From: Solirubrobacteraceae bacterium
Lineage (GTDB): Bacteria; Actinomycetota; Thermoleophilia; Solirubrobacterales; Solirubrobacteraceae
Reading direction: 5' to 3'
Length of the DNA: 64,000 nucleotides
NCBI GenBank assembly: GCA_030447785.1
Contig: JAUJOF010000001.1
Span: 385,368-449,367, forward strand
Below are positions 54,241-62,922 of the stretch, piece by piece. The stretch's first letter is position 1. Every line of letters begins with the position of its first letter. Made by a program: the position numbers and the translations under genes. The notes below the pieces were generated by a model that saw only the letters and a program-made list of their open reading frames with translations, was not told the origin of the DNA and did no database searches.

Positions 54241-55839
54241 TCAGCGCGCGTCGCGCACGCGCACCCGCTCGGCCTCGACCTCAGCTGGGCCGATGGGCCC
54301 GCGGACCTCGACGCGCACCCTGTGGCGGCCCGCGCGGGAGGGCGTGAAGCGCACGGTGTGGGTGCCGCGGGGCTTGTCGATCACCCGCGTGGTGACCGTG
54401 CGCCCCTTGCCGTCGTACACGCGAATCGCGACCTTGGAGATCTTGGAGAGGGTGAAGCGCACGGTGATCGCCCGGCCGGTGCGCCCGCGGTCGGGCGCGC
54501 GCAGGTCGATGGCGGGCACCTCGCGCTCGTAGCGCGCGAAGCGCTCGTGCAGCGCGCAGTAGGCGCCGCGGTCGGTGCGCTCGCACAGGCGCCCCAGCAG
54601 GTGGCGCTGCAGGCGGTGATAGCCCGCGGTAGCCTCGCGCCCGCCGGCGCTGTAGCGCGACCAGGCGCCGGTGTCGTAGCTGGCCAAGGTCGCGCGCAGG
54701 GCACGGTCCCCGCGCAGGTACAGCCGCCGCGCGGTGGTGCTGCCGATGAGCTTGGTCACGTCGCGCAGGGCCAGCACCGCCTGCAGCTCCGCGTTGAGCA
54801 CGCGCAGGTCGGGCTGGAAGGAGTACAGCGCGTAGCGCCGCCCGCCGCCGGGCGCGCGCACCGCGACGCCCAGCGGCGGGTCCTGCTCCAGGGCCCCCAG
54901 CGCGTCACGGGCGGCCGCGCGGAGGTCGTCCTCGTCGAGCGCCACGCCCGCCCGCGCCAGCGCCTGGGCCGCGGTGGCCTGGGCCATGCCGCTCACCCAC
55001 GGCGGCGAGCCGCCCGCGTAGGAGAAGGCGTACTCCCAGGCCAGGGCGCCGCCGCGGACCACGGCGAGGTCGAGCAGCGTGTCCAGCCGGTCGCGCAGGG
55101 CGCTGCGCTGGCCAGGGCACGTGGCCGATCGCCCCTCGTCCTGGCGCTTCTGGGAGGCCGACAGGCAGCGGCGGGCCAGCGCGTTGACCGCTCCCCAGCT
55201 CGCCAGGGGCTGGGGCTGCCAGCCCTGGCCCGCGTAGTACTGCACGACCACCGCGCCGCCGGCCACCCGGCGGCGGTCGCCGGGGCCGGGCAGGCGCGCG
55301 GTGCGCCACAGCCGCGTGTTCTCGCGCACGGCGAGCATGTTCGGGGCCAGCCGCGAGGCGCTCAGGCGGCCGCTCGCGGCGAGCCGCTCCACCCCGCGCA
55401 ACACGGTGCGCAGCTCCGCGCGCCGGCGCCCCTCCAGCCCCTCGACGGCCTTCCAGGCCCGCTGCCACGTGCGCGCGTGGCGGTCGTGCTCGGCGGCGTC
55501 GATCTGGCGCAGCAGCATCGCCCGGCGCAGCAGCGCGGCCACGCCGCCCTCCTCGGTCAGCCGCCGGACCCCCGCGCGGCGGGCCGCCTCCATCCCGTCG
55601 CGGTAGGCCTTGCGAACCGCGTCGGGAGCGTCGATCTCGGGGGCCGGCCAGAGCCGCAGCGGCGCCACGGGCTGCGGCTGGGCCGCAGTTCCGCGCGCGG
55701 GGGTCGTCCCCTCCTGCACGGCGCCGCCCAGCGCCATGCCCAACCCCGCCGCCAGGAGCGCGGCGCACAGCGGCCCGCGGCGCAGCGCATCCGGGCGCTC
55801 GGGCCGGGCGGGACGCTCATCGTCGTGCACGATCGACAT
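54241..55839 (-). CDS. D-glucuronyl C5-epimerase-like protein
   Basis: The 532-residue protein has a short cytoplasmic start and a signal or anchor (LCAALLAAGLGMALGGAV). The central alpha/alpha domain has LAWEYAFSYAGGSPPWVSGM and AQATAAQALARAGVALDEDD, matching the C-terminal domain of glucuronyl C5-epimerases, and LYSFQPDLRVLNAELQAVLA. The C-terminus is a beta-sandwich (ITVRFTLSKISKVAIRVYDG). Epimerases of this type change glucuronate to iduronate within a polymer. Activity in bacteria is rarely shown, so the function is a family-based prediction. Confidence 0.75.
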   Translation of the reverse strand: MSIVHDDERPARPERPDALRRGPLCAALLAAGLGMALGGAVQEGTTPARGTAAQPQPVAPLRLWPAPEIDAPDAVRKAYRDGMEAARRAGVRRLTEEGGVAALLRRAMLLRQIDAAEHDRHARTWQRAWKAVEGLEGRRRAELRTVLRGVERLAASGRLSASRLAPNMLAVRENTRLWRTARLPGPGDRRRVAGGAVVVQYYAGQGWQPQPLASWGAVNALARRCLSASQKRQDEGRSATCPGQRSALRDRLDTLLDLAVVRGGALAWEYAFSYAGGSPPWVSGMAQATAAQALARAGVALDEDDLRAAARDALGALEQDPPLGVAVRAPGGGRRYALYSFQPDLRVLNAELQAVLALRDVTKLIGSTTARRLYLRGDRALRATLASYDTGAWSRYSAGGREATAGYHRLQRHLLGRLCERTDRGAYCALHERFARYEREVPAIDLRAPDRGRTGRAITVRFTLSKISKVAIRVYDGKGRTVTTRVIDKPRGTHTVRFTPSRAGRHRVRVEVRGPIGPAEVEAERVRVRDAR

Positions 55840-55941
55840 CTTGAGGCAACCGGCGCAGCGCGGTGGAGGTAAGGGTCATGCGTCCACTCCCGGGCCATCC
55901 AGGAGACGTTTGAACGCGACCGTTCTCGCTAGTCTGCGGTC

Positions 55942-57595
55942 ATGGACAGCGAGTTGGAGCAGGGCACGCGCGTCCACGGCGGACGCCTCATCGCCCGGCG
56001 CCTGCGCGCCCACGGGGTGACCAAGCTGTTCACCCTGTCCGGCGGTCACCTCTTCTCCCTCTACGACGGCTGCCGGGCGGAGGGCATCGACATCGTCGAC
56101 ACCCGCCACGAGCAGGCCGCCGCCTTCGCCGCCGAGGGCTGGGCCAAGGTGACCCGCCGGCCGGGCGTCGCGGCCCTGACCGCCGGCCCGGGCGTGACCA
56201 ACGCCATGAGCGCGATCGCCTCCGCCCAGGCCAACCGCTCGCCGATGCTGGTGCTCGGAGGCCGCGCGCCCGCGATGCGCTGGGGGATGGGCTCCCTGCA
56301 GGAGATCGACCACGTGCCCTTCGTGCGCCCGCTGACCAAGCTGGCGGCCACCGCCCAGAGCGCGGATGAGCTTCCCCAGCTGGTCGACGAGGCCCTGCGC
56401 GCCGCGCTCGCCCCCCACGGGGGCCCCGCCTTCGTCGACCTCCCCCTCGACCACGTCTTCTCCGAGGCCGAGGTCGACGACGAGGCCTTGGCGCCGCCCC
56501 ACCGCGTCGCGGCCGGCGGCCCGCCGGCCCACGGCGGCGCGCCCGAGCGCGGCGCCGCGCTGCTCGGCGAGGCCGAGCGCCCGGGGATCATGGCCGGCAC
56601 CAACCACGACTGGGGCCCCGGCGAGGGCGCGCAGCTGGCGCAGGCCGAGGAGCTGCGCGTCGCCGTGGTCCTCCAAGGCCTGGCCCGCCGCGGCGGCCCC
56701 GCCGACCCAGCTGTTCTTCTCCCGCGCGCGCGGACACGGCCTCGAGGGCGCCGACCTGGCGCTGGTCGTCGGCGTGCCCATGGACTTCCGCCTGGGCTTC
56801 GGGGACTCGTTCGGCGAGGAGACGGAGATCGTGGTCATCGACCGCGCCGAGGCCGAGCGCGAGCACCCGCGCCCGGTGGCCGCCGAGCTCCTCGGCGCGC
56901 TCGCGCCCACCCTCGACGCGTTGCGCTCGGGCGGAGGCGGCGCCGGCTCGCGCGAGGGCTGGATCGAGGAGCTGCGCGCCACGGAGACCGAGAAGCGCGG
57001 CGCCGAGGCGGCCGAGCGCGCCGACGACCGCGCGCCGCTGCACCCGATGCGCCTGTACGCCGAGCTGGGCCAGGTTCTCGACCGCGACGCGATCGTGATC
57101 GGCGACGGCGGCGACTTCGTCTCCTACGCGGGCCGCGTGATCGACCGCTACGAGCCCGGCTGCTGGCTGGATCCCGGGCCCTTCGGATGCTTGGGCTGCG
57201 GTCCGGGCTACGCGCTGGCGGCCAAGCTGGCCCACCCCGAACGCCAGGTCGTGCTGCTCCTGGGCGACGGCGCCTTCGGCTTCAGCGGGATGGAGTTCGA
57301 CACGCTGGCCCGCCACGGCGTCGATGTCGTCGGGGTGATGGGCAACAACGGCATCTGGGGGCTGGAGAAGCACCCGATGGAGTTCCTCTACGGCTACTCG
57401 GTGGCCGCCGACCTGCGCCCCGAGACCCGCTACGACACGGTGGTGGAGGCCTTGGGCGGCCACGGCGAGCTGGTGCGCGCGCCGGCGCAGCTGCGCGGCG
57501 CGCTGGACCGCGCCTTCAGCGCGGGCCGGCCGGCGCTGGTCAACGTGCTCACCGATCCGAGCGTCGCCTACCCGCGCAGGTCGACCCTGGCCTAG
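55942..57595 (+). pseudogene. Thiamine-diphosphate enzyme (acetolactate synthase-like), frameshifted
   Basis: The N-terminal ThDP domain reads GRLIARRLRAHGVTKLFTLS, DTRHEQAAAFAAEGWAKVTR and TAGPGVTNAMSAIASAQANR. The middle domain is joined after a one-base shift near 56700 ([20 protein letters not shown]). The C-terminal domain has the ThDP motif [20 protein letters not shown] and [12 protein letters not shown]. The catalytic Glu is in RHEQAA. The joined length is about 551 residues. Members include acetolactate synthase and oxalyl-CoA decarboxylase; without a regulatory subunit gene nearby the reaction is uncertain. ATG 55942 follows a TAGTCT hexamer by 6 bases. Confidence 0.85.
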
Positions 57596-57627
57596 GCACG
57601 GGGCTCGGTAGCGAGATACGGGCTGAG

Positions 57628-59136
57628 CTAAGCGGTGATACGCACCCTGCTGCCCATCGGCAGTTGCTCGTAGAGCCACTCGACGTCGGGGATCAGCATG
57701 CGGATGCAGCCGTGGCTGGCCGCGGTACCGATGCTGCCCGTGGCGTAGGTGCCGTGGATGCCGATGGCCTGGCCCAGGCCGATCCAGCGGGTGCCCAGTG
57801 GGTTGCCGGGTCCGGACGGAATCGTGTCGAGCTCGGCGGCCCACGGTGAGTCGGGCGGCGTCCAGGTGGGATCGACCTGCTTGTCGACGACGCGCCGCGC
57901 GCCGAGGGGCGTCGGGTACTGGCTCATGCCCACCGCGACGGGGAAGCGGCGCACGCGGTACCCGCCGCGCATGAACGTCAGCGCGCGCGCGGAGCGGTCG
58001 ATGACCACGCCGGCGTCGAGCTTGCGCAGCAGGCTCGCGCGCAGCTGGGGGCCGGCCAGGCCATCGACGGCCAGGTCGCGACGCTCCTGGAAGTCCCGGA
58101 CGGCCCGCATCGCCTTGGCGCCCAGCGTGTCGGCGACCGGGCCGTCGTAGCCGCCGTGCTCGCGCAGGAGGCGCAGGAACGTGCGCACGTCGTCGCCACG
58201 GGCGCCCTCGGCCAGGGTGGCCACGCCGAAGGTCTCGCTGGTGTCGATCACCAGGCTGTGCTCGGCGCGCTCCTCGTTCCCGGCGCGGTCGCGCGCCACC
58301 ACCGTCACCGGGTGCTTGCCGTCGGGCAGCCAGCCGAGCGACAGCTCCACCGCGCCGTCGCCTACCTCGCGCTTCTCGCCGACGCGCTTGCCGTCCAGCT
58401 CGGCGTGGACAATCACCGCGGTCGTGTCCTGTGCCGTGACGGCGACGGTGGGAGTCGAGCTGTCGGCGCTGTCGGGGACCTCGAGGTCAAGCTCGGGCGC
58501 GGCGGAGTCGCGGATCACGCGCGTCGCCTCGTCGGTCTGGTTGCCCGCCGCGTCGGCGGCGAAGATCTTCAGCCGGTTGGCCCCGCCACGGAGGGGCACC
58601 TCGAGCGTGAAGTCGCCGTCCTGGCCGGCGGTGGTGCTCGCCGGTCGCTCGCCCCCCTCCACGCGCACCGCGGCCCCGGCCTCGCTGCTGCCGCGCAGCC
58701 GCACGCTGGCGCCGTCGGTGTAGCGCCCGGCATCGACCTCCAGCTGCGGCGGCTTGCCGTCGGCGCTGACCGTCCAGCGCTCCTGCGCGGAGAACACCCC
58801 ACCCGGCCCGGCCGCGCGCACGCTGATCGTCCGCTGGCCGTGGGCGAGCGCAGCGCCGCCGGTCTCCCACTCGCCCTCGACCTCTCGCACGGGCACGGGA
58901 GCGCCGTCGATCTCGACGCTCAGGGCGCTGACCACGCCGGTGGTCGCGAAGCGCAGCGGCGCGTCGGCGGCCACCGCCCGCTCGCCGCTCAGCGTCACGC
59001 CGGGAGCCAGCGGGCCGGTGGCAAAGAGGGCCACGCCCACGCCGAGGGCGAGGAGGGGCACAAGGAGCGCGAACAGGAGCGCAGGGCGGCGCACGGCACC
59101 GGATAGGGAAGCACCTCTGCCCCTCCGGTGCCACAT
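57628..59136 (-). CDS. L,D-transpeptidase with bacterial Ig-like and peptidoglycan-binding domains
   Basis: The protein has about 502 residues from ATG 59136, with an N-terminal membrane anchor (ALLFALLVPLLALGVGVALF). Several Ig-like beta domains (about residues 45-300) are followed by a peptidoglycan-binding domain (RTFLRLLREHGGYDGPVADT, AVRDFQERRDLAVDGLAGPQ) and the YkuD catalytic domain with IGIHGTYATGSIGTAASHGC IRM (His and Cys of the active site). It makes 3-3 cross-links in peptidoglycan outside the cell. An upstream in-frame start at 59205 would add only Arg-rich sequence. Confidence 0.92.
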   Translation of the reverse strand: MWHRRGRGASLSGAVRRPALLFALLVPLLALGVGVALFATGPLAPGVTLSGERAVAADAPLRFATTGVVSALSVEIDGAPVPVREVEGEWETGGAALAHGQRTISVRAAGPGGVFSAQERWTVSADGKPPQLEVDAGRYTDGASVRLRGSSEAGAAVRVEGGERPASTTAGQDGDFTLEVPLRGGANRLKIFAADAAGNQTDEATRVIRDSAAPELDLEVPDSADSSTPTVAVTAQDTTAVIVHAELDGKRVGEKREVGDGAVELSLGWLPDGKHPVTVVARDRAGNEERAEHSLVIDTSETFGVATLAEGARGDDVRTFLRLLREHGGYDGPVADTLGAKAMRAVRDFQERRDLAVDGLAGPQLRASLLRKLDAGVVIDRSARALTFMRGGYRVRRFPVAVGMSQYPTPLGARRVVDKQVDPTWTPPDSPWAAELDTIPSGPGNPLGTRWIGLGQAIGIHGTYATGSIGTAASHGCIRMLIPDVEWLYEQLPMGSRVRITA

Positions 59137-59206
59137 CGTGGCGTGCAGGCGGTGGCGGTCCCGGCGCCGCCCTGTGGACGGCGTGCCTCCTCGAGGAGGG
59201 CACAAC

Positions 59207-59242
59207 GCGAAGGGGCCGCCCTGGGAGAGGCGGCCCCTTCGC
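59207..59242. terminator. Strong hairpin upstream of the L,D-transpeptidase gene
   Basis: GCGAAGGGGCCGCC and GGCGGCCCCTTCGC form a perfect 14-bp stem with an 8-base loop. It lies between the L,D-transpeptidase start and the end of the ppx gene on the same strand, so it probably stops minus-strand transcription from ppx. The rest of 59243-59407 shows no gene. Confidence 0.75.
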
Positions 59243-59407
59243 TGTTGTCGGTCGGTCCGTCGGGACGGGCAGGGGTACGTGCCCTTAGGACCTTATGGGG
59301 TGGTCGGGCGGCGGGAGGTGCCGCTGGGGGGCGGCTGCGCCCGACCTATGTGGGAAGAGTATCGGGTGCTGGACGCCCTCGCTTCAATCGAACATGCGTC
59401 CAGCCCG

Positions 59408-60325
59408 TCAGGCGCGCGCCGTGCGCAGGGCGGTCCCGCGCAGGAGGTCGTGGTCGGAGACCTCGACGCGGTCGCGTCCGAAGGCGCGCAGGACCTCCAG
59501 CAGCATGGTCACGCCCGCCACGATGGTCGGCGCCCGGTCGGGGTGCAGGCCCACCACCTCCCGGCGCTCGTCTTCGCTCATGCCCGCCAGACGGGCCAGC
59601 AGCAGCTCCAGGGTCCCCTCCTCCAGCATGTGGCCCTGCACGCGCTCGCGGTCGTAGGGCTCGAGCTCGAGGTCGATGGCCGCGCACGACGTCGCGGTGC
59701 CCGCCACGGCGATCGCCTCGCACGCGCGGGCGCGAACCTCTTCGGGGACCGCGGCGGCGATGGCCCCACGCACCTCGTCGGCCAGCGCCTGCAGCTCGTG
59801 AGGCTGGGGCGGGTCGGAGCGCAGGTGGCGCTCGCTCTGTCGCACCACGCCGGCCTGCACGGAGGTGAAGAAGTCCACCGCGTCTGGGCGGCCCACGACG
59901 ATCTCCGTCGATCCCCCGCCGATGTCGCACACCATGAGGGGGGTCCGGTCGTCGCGGGGACGTTCGCTCGTGGCGCCCAGGAAGGTCAGCTCGGCCTCCT
60001 CCTCGCCGGGGATCGTGCGCGCGTCGATGCCGTAGCGCTCGCGGATCGTCGTGGTGAAATCGGCGCCGTTGGCGGCGTCGCGCACCGCGCTGGTCAGCAC
60101 GCCGGTGGTCGTCTGTGCGCCGAGGTGATCGATGGTGGCGCGGTACTCGTCGAGCACCGCGTACACGCGTCCAATCGCCTCCTCGCTCAGCTCGCCGGTG
60201 GAGTCCACGCCCTGGCCCAGGCGCGTGACCTCGCTGCGGCGCTCGAGGTCGCGTATCGTCCCGTCCCCGTCGATCTCGGTGACCAGCAGGCGGGTGGAGT
60301 TCGTGGCCAGGTCGACGCCGGCGAC
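59408..60325 (-). CDS. Ppx/GppA family phosphatase (exopolyphosphatase)
   Basis: The protein has about 305 residues of an actin-fold enzyme: VAGVDLATNSTRLLVTEIDG, TGVLTSAVRDAANGADF, IPGEEEAELTFLGATSE, MVCDIGGGSTEIVVG (phosphate loop) and AVAGTATSCAAIDLEL. It removes phosphate from polyphosphate or pppGpp. No ATG, GTG or TTG is in frame near the expected N-terminus; the first conserved codons are preceded by a TACGCT hexamer, so a start codon may have been lost by a base error, and 60325 is the best guess. Confidence 0.87.
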   Translation of the reverse strand, partial: VAGVDLATNSTRLLVTEIDGDGTIRDLERRSEVTRLGQGVDSTGELSEEAIGRVYAVLDEYRATIDHLGAQTTTGVLTSAVRDAANGADFTTTIRERYGIDARTIPGEEEAELTFLGATSERPRDDRTPLMVCDIGGGSTEIVVGRPDAVDFFTSVQAGVVRQSERHLRSDPPQPHELQALADEVRGAIAAAVPEEVRARACEAIAVAGTATSCAAIDLELEPYDRERVQGHMLEEGTLELLLARLAGMSEDERREVVGLHPDRAPTIVAGVTMLLEVLRAFGRDRVEVSDHDLLRGTALRTARA

Positions 60326-60343
60326 GCGCTTGGCCGGGAGCGT

Positions 60344-60584
60344 ATGCGCGGACGGGCGCGGGTACCCGCGCGGGAGGGAGCGACCGCCCGACGAGCAAGC
60401 CGAGGTCGACGCCCGCGTCGGCGACGCCCAGGCCGCCGACCCCGAGGACGCGCGCGAGCCCAAGGTCGACGAGGAGCCCGAGGACCGTCCCGGCGGCGAG
60501 TCGGACAGCGACCCCGAGGCCATCGAGGCCGACCCCTCGGCCAACCCCCAGGACCCAGAGCTGAAGGATCTCAAGGGCGGCTGA
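60344..60584 (+). CDS. Small acidic protein, start uncertain
   Basis: The C-terminal 70 residues are clear: RPPDEQAEVDARVGDAQAAD, then EDAREPKVDEEPEDRPGG, ending PNPQDPELKDLKGG-like sequence. It is Asp/Glu/Pro-rich, probably disordered, and similar in style to the acidic protein at 15.9 kb. ATG 60344 is in another frame, so an indel near 60365 is needed to use it. It is divergent from ppx and 5 bases before the HTH gene. Confidence 0.4.
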
Positions 60585-60589
60585 GCACC

Positions 60590-60889
60590 ATGGACACCGA
60601 CTCTCCTCACCTGTCGATCCGCGAAGCGGCGCGCCAGCTGGGGGTCCACGACAACACCGTCCGCCGCTACGCCGACCGAGGGCTCGTGCGAGCGGTGCGG
60701 CTGCCGTCCGGTGTCCGCCGGCTACTGCGTGACGACGTGGAAGCGCTCGTACCCCGGGGACCGGACGCGAGTGGCAGCTCCGAGCCGCCTTCCCTGGACG
60801 ATCTCGCTGCGCCGGGCGTGTTTCTGTCCGACCGGGAACTCGAGGAGTTTCTTGCCATGACCTACGCCGAGCGCGCCCGTGATCGATGA
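60590..60889 (+). CDS. MerR/excisionase-type HTH protein (likely antitoxin)
   Basis: The 99-residue protein has an N-terminal HTH: LSIREAARQLGVHDNTVRRY, ADRGLVRAVRLPSGVRRLLR, DDVEAL (residues about 7-52). The C-terminal tail (SLDDLAAPGVFLSDRELEEF) is helical, as in antitoxins that wrap a partner. The last 11 bases overlap a PIN-domain reading frame, a typical antitoxin-toxin junction. It probably binds its own promoter. ATG 60590 follows the acidic-protein stop at 60584. Confidence 0.8.
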   Translation: MDTDSPHLSIREAARQLGVHDNTVRRYADRGLVRAVRLPSGVRRLLRDDVEALVPRGPDASGSSEPPSLDDLAAPGVFLSDRELEEFLAMTYAERARDR

Positions 60890-61028
60890 GCGCGTCGTGG
60901 TCATCGACACACGCCGACTGGGGGCGCCGGCGTGTGTTGGAGCTCACCCACTGGCTCTGCCCCTCGCGACCCTCAACCTGCGTGACTACGAGGGCATCAG
61001 AGGGATCCGCGTGATCACTGCCGGCTGA
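60879..61028 (+). pseudogene. PIN-domain (VapC-like) toxin with internal deletion
   Basis: The 49-residue open frame from GTG 60879 keeps the two ends of a PIN domain: the first strand ERVVVIDT with its metal Asp, and the end ALPLATLNLRDYEGIRGIRV with the late Asn/Asp. About 80 residues in between, with the other acidic residues, are absent. An intact PIN ribonuclease needs about 130 residues, so this copy should be inactive. The frame is continuous across the deletion. It overlaps the antitoxin-like gene and ends convergent with the MBL gene. Confidence 0.7.
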
Positions 61029-61755
61029 CCTGCGAGCCGCCCACGATGGCGTCCTCGCCGTCGGGGAAGCGCACCCAGGCCTTGTTGCCCCCGTCGTAGT
61101 CGGGCGCCCACAGGATCAGGGTGGCCTGCTGGTCGCGCACCGTGCAGGGCTCTGAGCCCTCCTGGTCGCGGCCCTTCCAGACGCGCACGAAGGGATTGTC
61201 GACCGACTCGTCGTGGACGGTCGAGGGCTCCCTGTGGCCGGGGTGAATGCGCGTCTGAGGGTTCAGCTCCAGCAGGCGCTCCACCGAGGAGCGCAGGTCG
61301 GCGAAGCCGGTCGCACCGGGCGCGCGCGTGCCGCCCACCGTGCCCTTGAAGAGGACATCGCCGGTGAGGCAGTCGGTGGCGTTGACGTCGAGGGCGACGT
61401 GGTCGGCGCAGTGCCCGGGGGTGTGGATGGCGGTGATGGTCAGCGAACCGGACTCGATCGTGGCGCCGTCGTCCAGCGCCGGGAGGTAGGGCTCGCCCAG
61501 GATGTCCACGGCGAGCGGGTGGGCCATGAGGGGAGCCCCGAAGCGCTCGGCCAACTCGGGCAGATCGATGGTGTGGTCCCCGTGGTGGTGGGTGCACAGG
61601 ACGTGGGTGATGGTGAGGTCGTCGCGCTCGATGTATTCAAGGAGCCTGTCGGGCTCCCCGTTGCCGTCGACGAGCACCCCGTGGCCGCCAGGCTCGTCGG
61701 CGATCAGGTAGGCGTTGGACAGGAAGGTCGGGTTCTCGGTGCGCTCGATGATCAT
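61015..61755 (-). CDS. MBL-fold hydrolase (glyoxalase II-like)
   Basis: The 246-residue protein has the zinc motif THHHGDHTIDLPE (about residues 55-67), HTPGHCADHVAL (His in GHCADH), LTGDVLFKGTVGGTRAPGA (metal Asp) and IHPGHREPSTVHDE. It resembles hydroxyacyl-thiol hydrolases. It lies 16 bases after a class III alcohol dehydrogenase gene on the same strand. In actinobacteria the mycothiol-dependent formaldehyde dehydrogenase is often followed by such an MBL gene, so it may hydrolyse an acyl-mycothiol (inference). Confidence 0.9.
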   Translation of the reverse strand: MIIERTENPTFLSNAYLIADEPGGHGVLVDGNGEPDRLLEYIERDDLTITHVLCTHHHGDHTIDLPELAERFGAPLMAHPLAVDILGEPYLPALDDGATIESGSLTITAIHTPGHCADHVALDVNATDCLTGDVLFKGTVGGTRAPGATGFADLRSSVERLLELNPQTRIHPGHREPSTVHDESVDNPFVRVWKGRDQEGSEPCTVRDQQATLILWAPDYDGGNKAWVRFPDGEDAIVGGSQVSRQ

Positions 61756-61771
61756 GGGGCCGGTCCTGCCC

Positions 61772-62878
61772 TCAGGTGAGGTCGATGACGCTGCGGATGC
61801 CGTCCTGGTGGTGCATCAGGTCGAAGCCCCGGTTGACCTCGTCCAGGGTGATGCGGTGGGAGAGGAAGGCGTCGACGTCGATGTCCCCGCGCAGGTAAAC
61901 CTCCACGAGCTGGGGCACCTGGTCGCGGCCCTTCACGCCACCGAAGGAGGAGCCGGCCACGCGCCGGCCGGTGATGAGCAGGCGCGGAACGATGTCCAGC
62001 GTCTCGCCCTTGCCGGCCACGCCGCACATCGTCGCGAGGCCCCAGCCCATCCGAGCCGTTTCCACTGCCTGGCGCATGACGGCGACGTTGCCCGTCGCCT
62101 CGAAGGTGTAGTCGGCGCCGAAGCCGCCGGTCATCTCCAGGAGGCGCTCGACGGTGCCCTCTCCGCCGACGAGTGTCTCGGTCGCACCCTGTCCGGTGGC
62201 GAGCTGCAGGCGATCCTCCGAGAGATCGACGCAGATGATGCGCCCGGCGCCCCGCAGGCGCGCGCCGGCGACCGCCCCCAGGCCGACCATCCCCGCCCCG
62301 AAGACCACGCACGTCGAGCCGGGCTCGACCCGGGCGGTGAACATCGCCGCGCCCAGGCCGGTGGACAGACCGCAGGCGAACAGGCACGCGCGGTCCAGCG
62401 GTGCCTCAGGGCTGATGCGCGCGAGGGCGATCTGGGGCATGACCGTGTACTGCGCGAAGGTCGAGGTACCCATGAAGTGGCGGATGGGCTCGCCGTCGCG
62501 CTGCAGGCGGGTGGTGCCGTCGGGCAGGTAGCCCTTGTTCTGCTGGTCGCGGATGGCCAGGCACAGGTTGGTCCTGGGGTCGATGCAGTGGACGCACTCG
62601 CGGCACTGAGGCGAGAAGAGGGTGACCACGTGGTCGCCGGGCTTGACGTCGGTGACGTTGGGGCCGATGGCTTCCACCACGCCCGCGCCCTCGTGGCCGA
62701 GGACGGTGGGCGCGTAGCCGGAGGGGTCGGCGCCCGAGGCGGTGTAGAGGTCGGTGTGACAGACCCCGCAGGCCTCCAGGCGGACGAGGGCCTCACCGGC
62801 TCTGGGCTCGGCGAGGTCAAGCTCCTGCACCTGCAGCGGGGCACCGAACTCCTCCAGCACTGCGGCGCGCATCTTCAT
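61772..62878 (-). CDS. Zinc-dependent class III alcohol dehydrogenase (formaldehyde dehydrogenase-like)
   Basis: The 368-residue MDR enzyme has the catalytic zinc ligand in EACGVCHTDLYTASGADPSG, GHEGAGVVEAIGPNVTDVKP, the structural zinc cluster CRECVHCIDPRTNLC, CGLSTGLGAAM (second catalytic Cys) and the NAD-binding VFGAGMVGLGAVAGARL. The insert RHFMGTSTFAQYTVMP is typical of class III, S-hydroxymethyl-thiol dehydrogenases. It probably oxidises formaldehyde bound to mycothiol or a similar thiol. A GAGGAG site precedes ATG 62878; ATG 62872 is also possible. Confidence 0.9.
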   Translation of the reverse strand: MKMRAAVLEEFGAPLQVQELDLAEPRAGEALVRLEACGVCHTDLYTASGADPSGYAPTVLGHEGAGVVEAIGPNVTDVKPGDHVVTLFSPQCRECVHCIDPRTNLCLAIRDQQNKGYLPDGTTRLQRDGEPIRHFMGTSTFAQYTVMPQIALARISPEAPLDRACLFACGLSTGLGAAMFTARVEPGSTCVVFGAGMVGLGAVAGARLRGAGRIICVDLSEDRLQLATGQGATETLVGGEGTVERLLEMTGGFGADYTFEATGNVAVMRQAVETARMGWGLATMCGVAGKGETLDIVPRLLITGRRVAGSSFGGVKGRDQVPQLVEVYLRGDIDVDAFLSHRITLDEVNRGFDLMHHQDGIRSVIDLT

Positions 62879-62890
62879 CGTCGGATGGCT

Positions 62891-62911
62891 CCTCTCCGGG
62901 GGACGGAGAGG
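62891..62911. terminator. Hairpin between the VOC dioxygenase and ADH genes
   Basis: CCTCTCCG and CGGAGAGG form a perfect 8-bp stem with a 5-base loop in the 44-base gap. It may terminate the dioxygenase transcript or, since it ends at the ribosome site of the ADH gene, hide that site. Confidence 0.5.
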
Positions 62912-62922
62912 GGTTCTACTGC

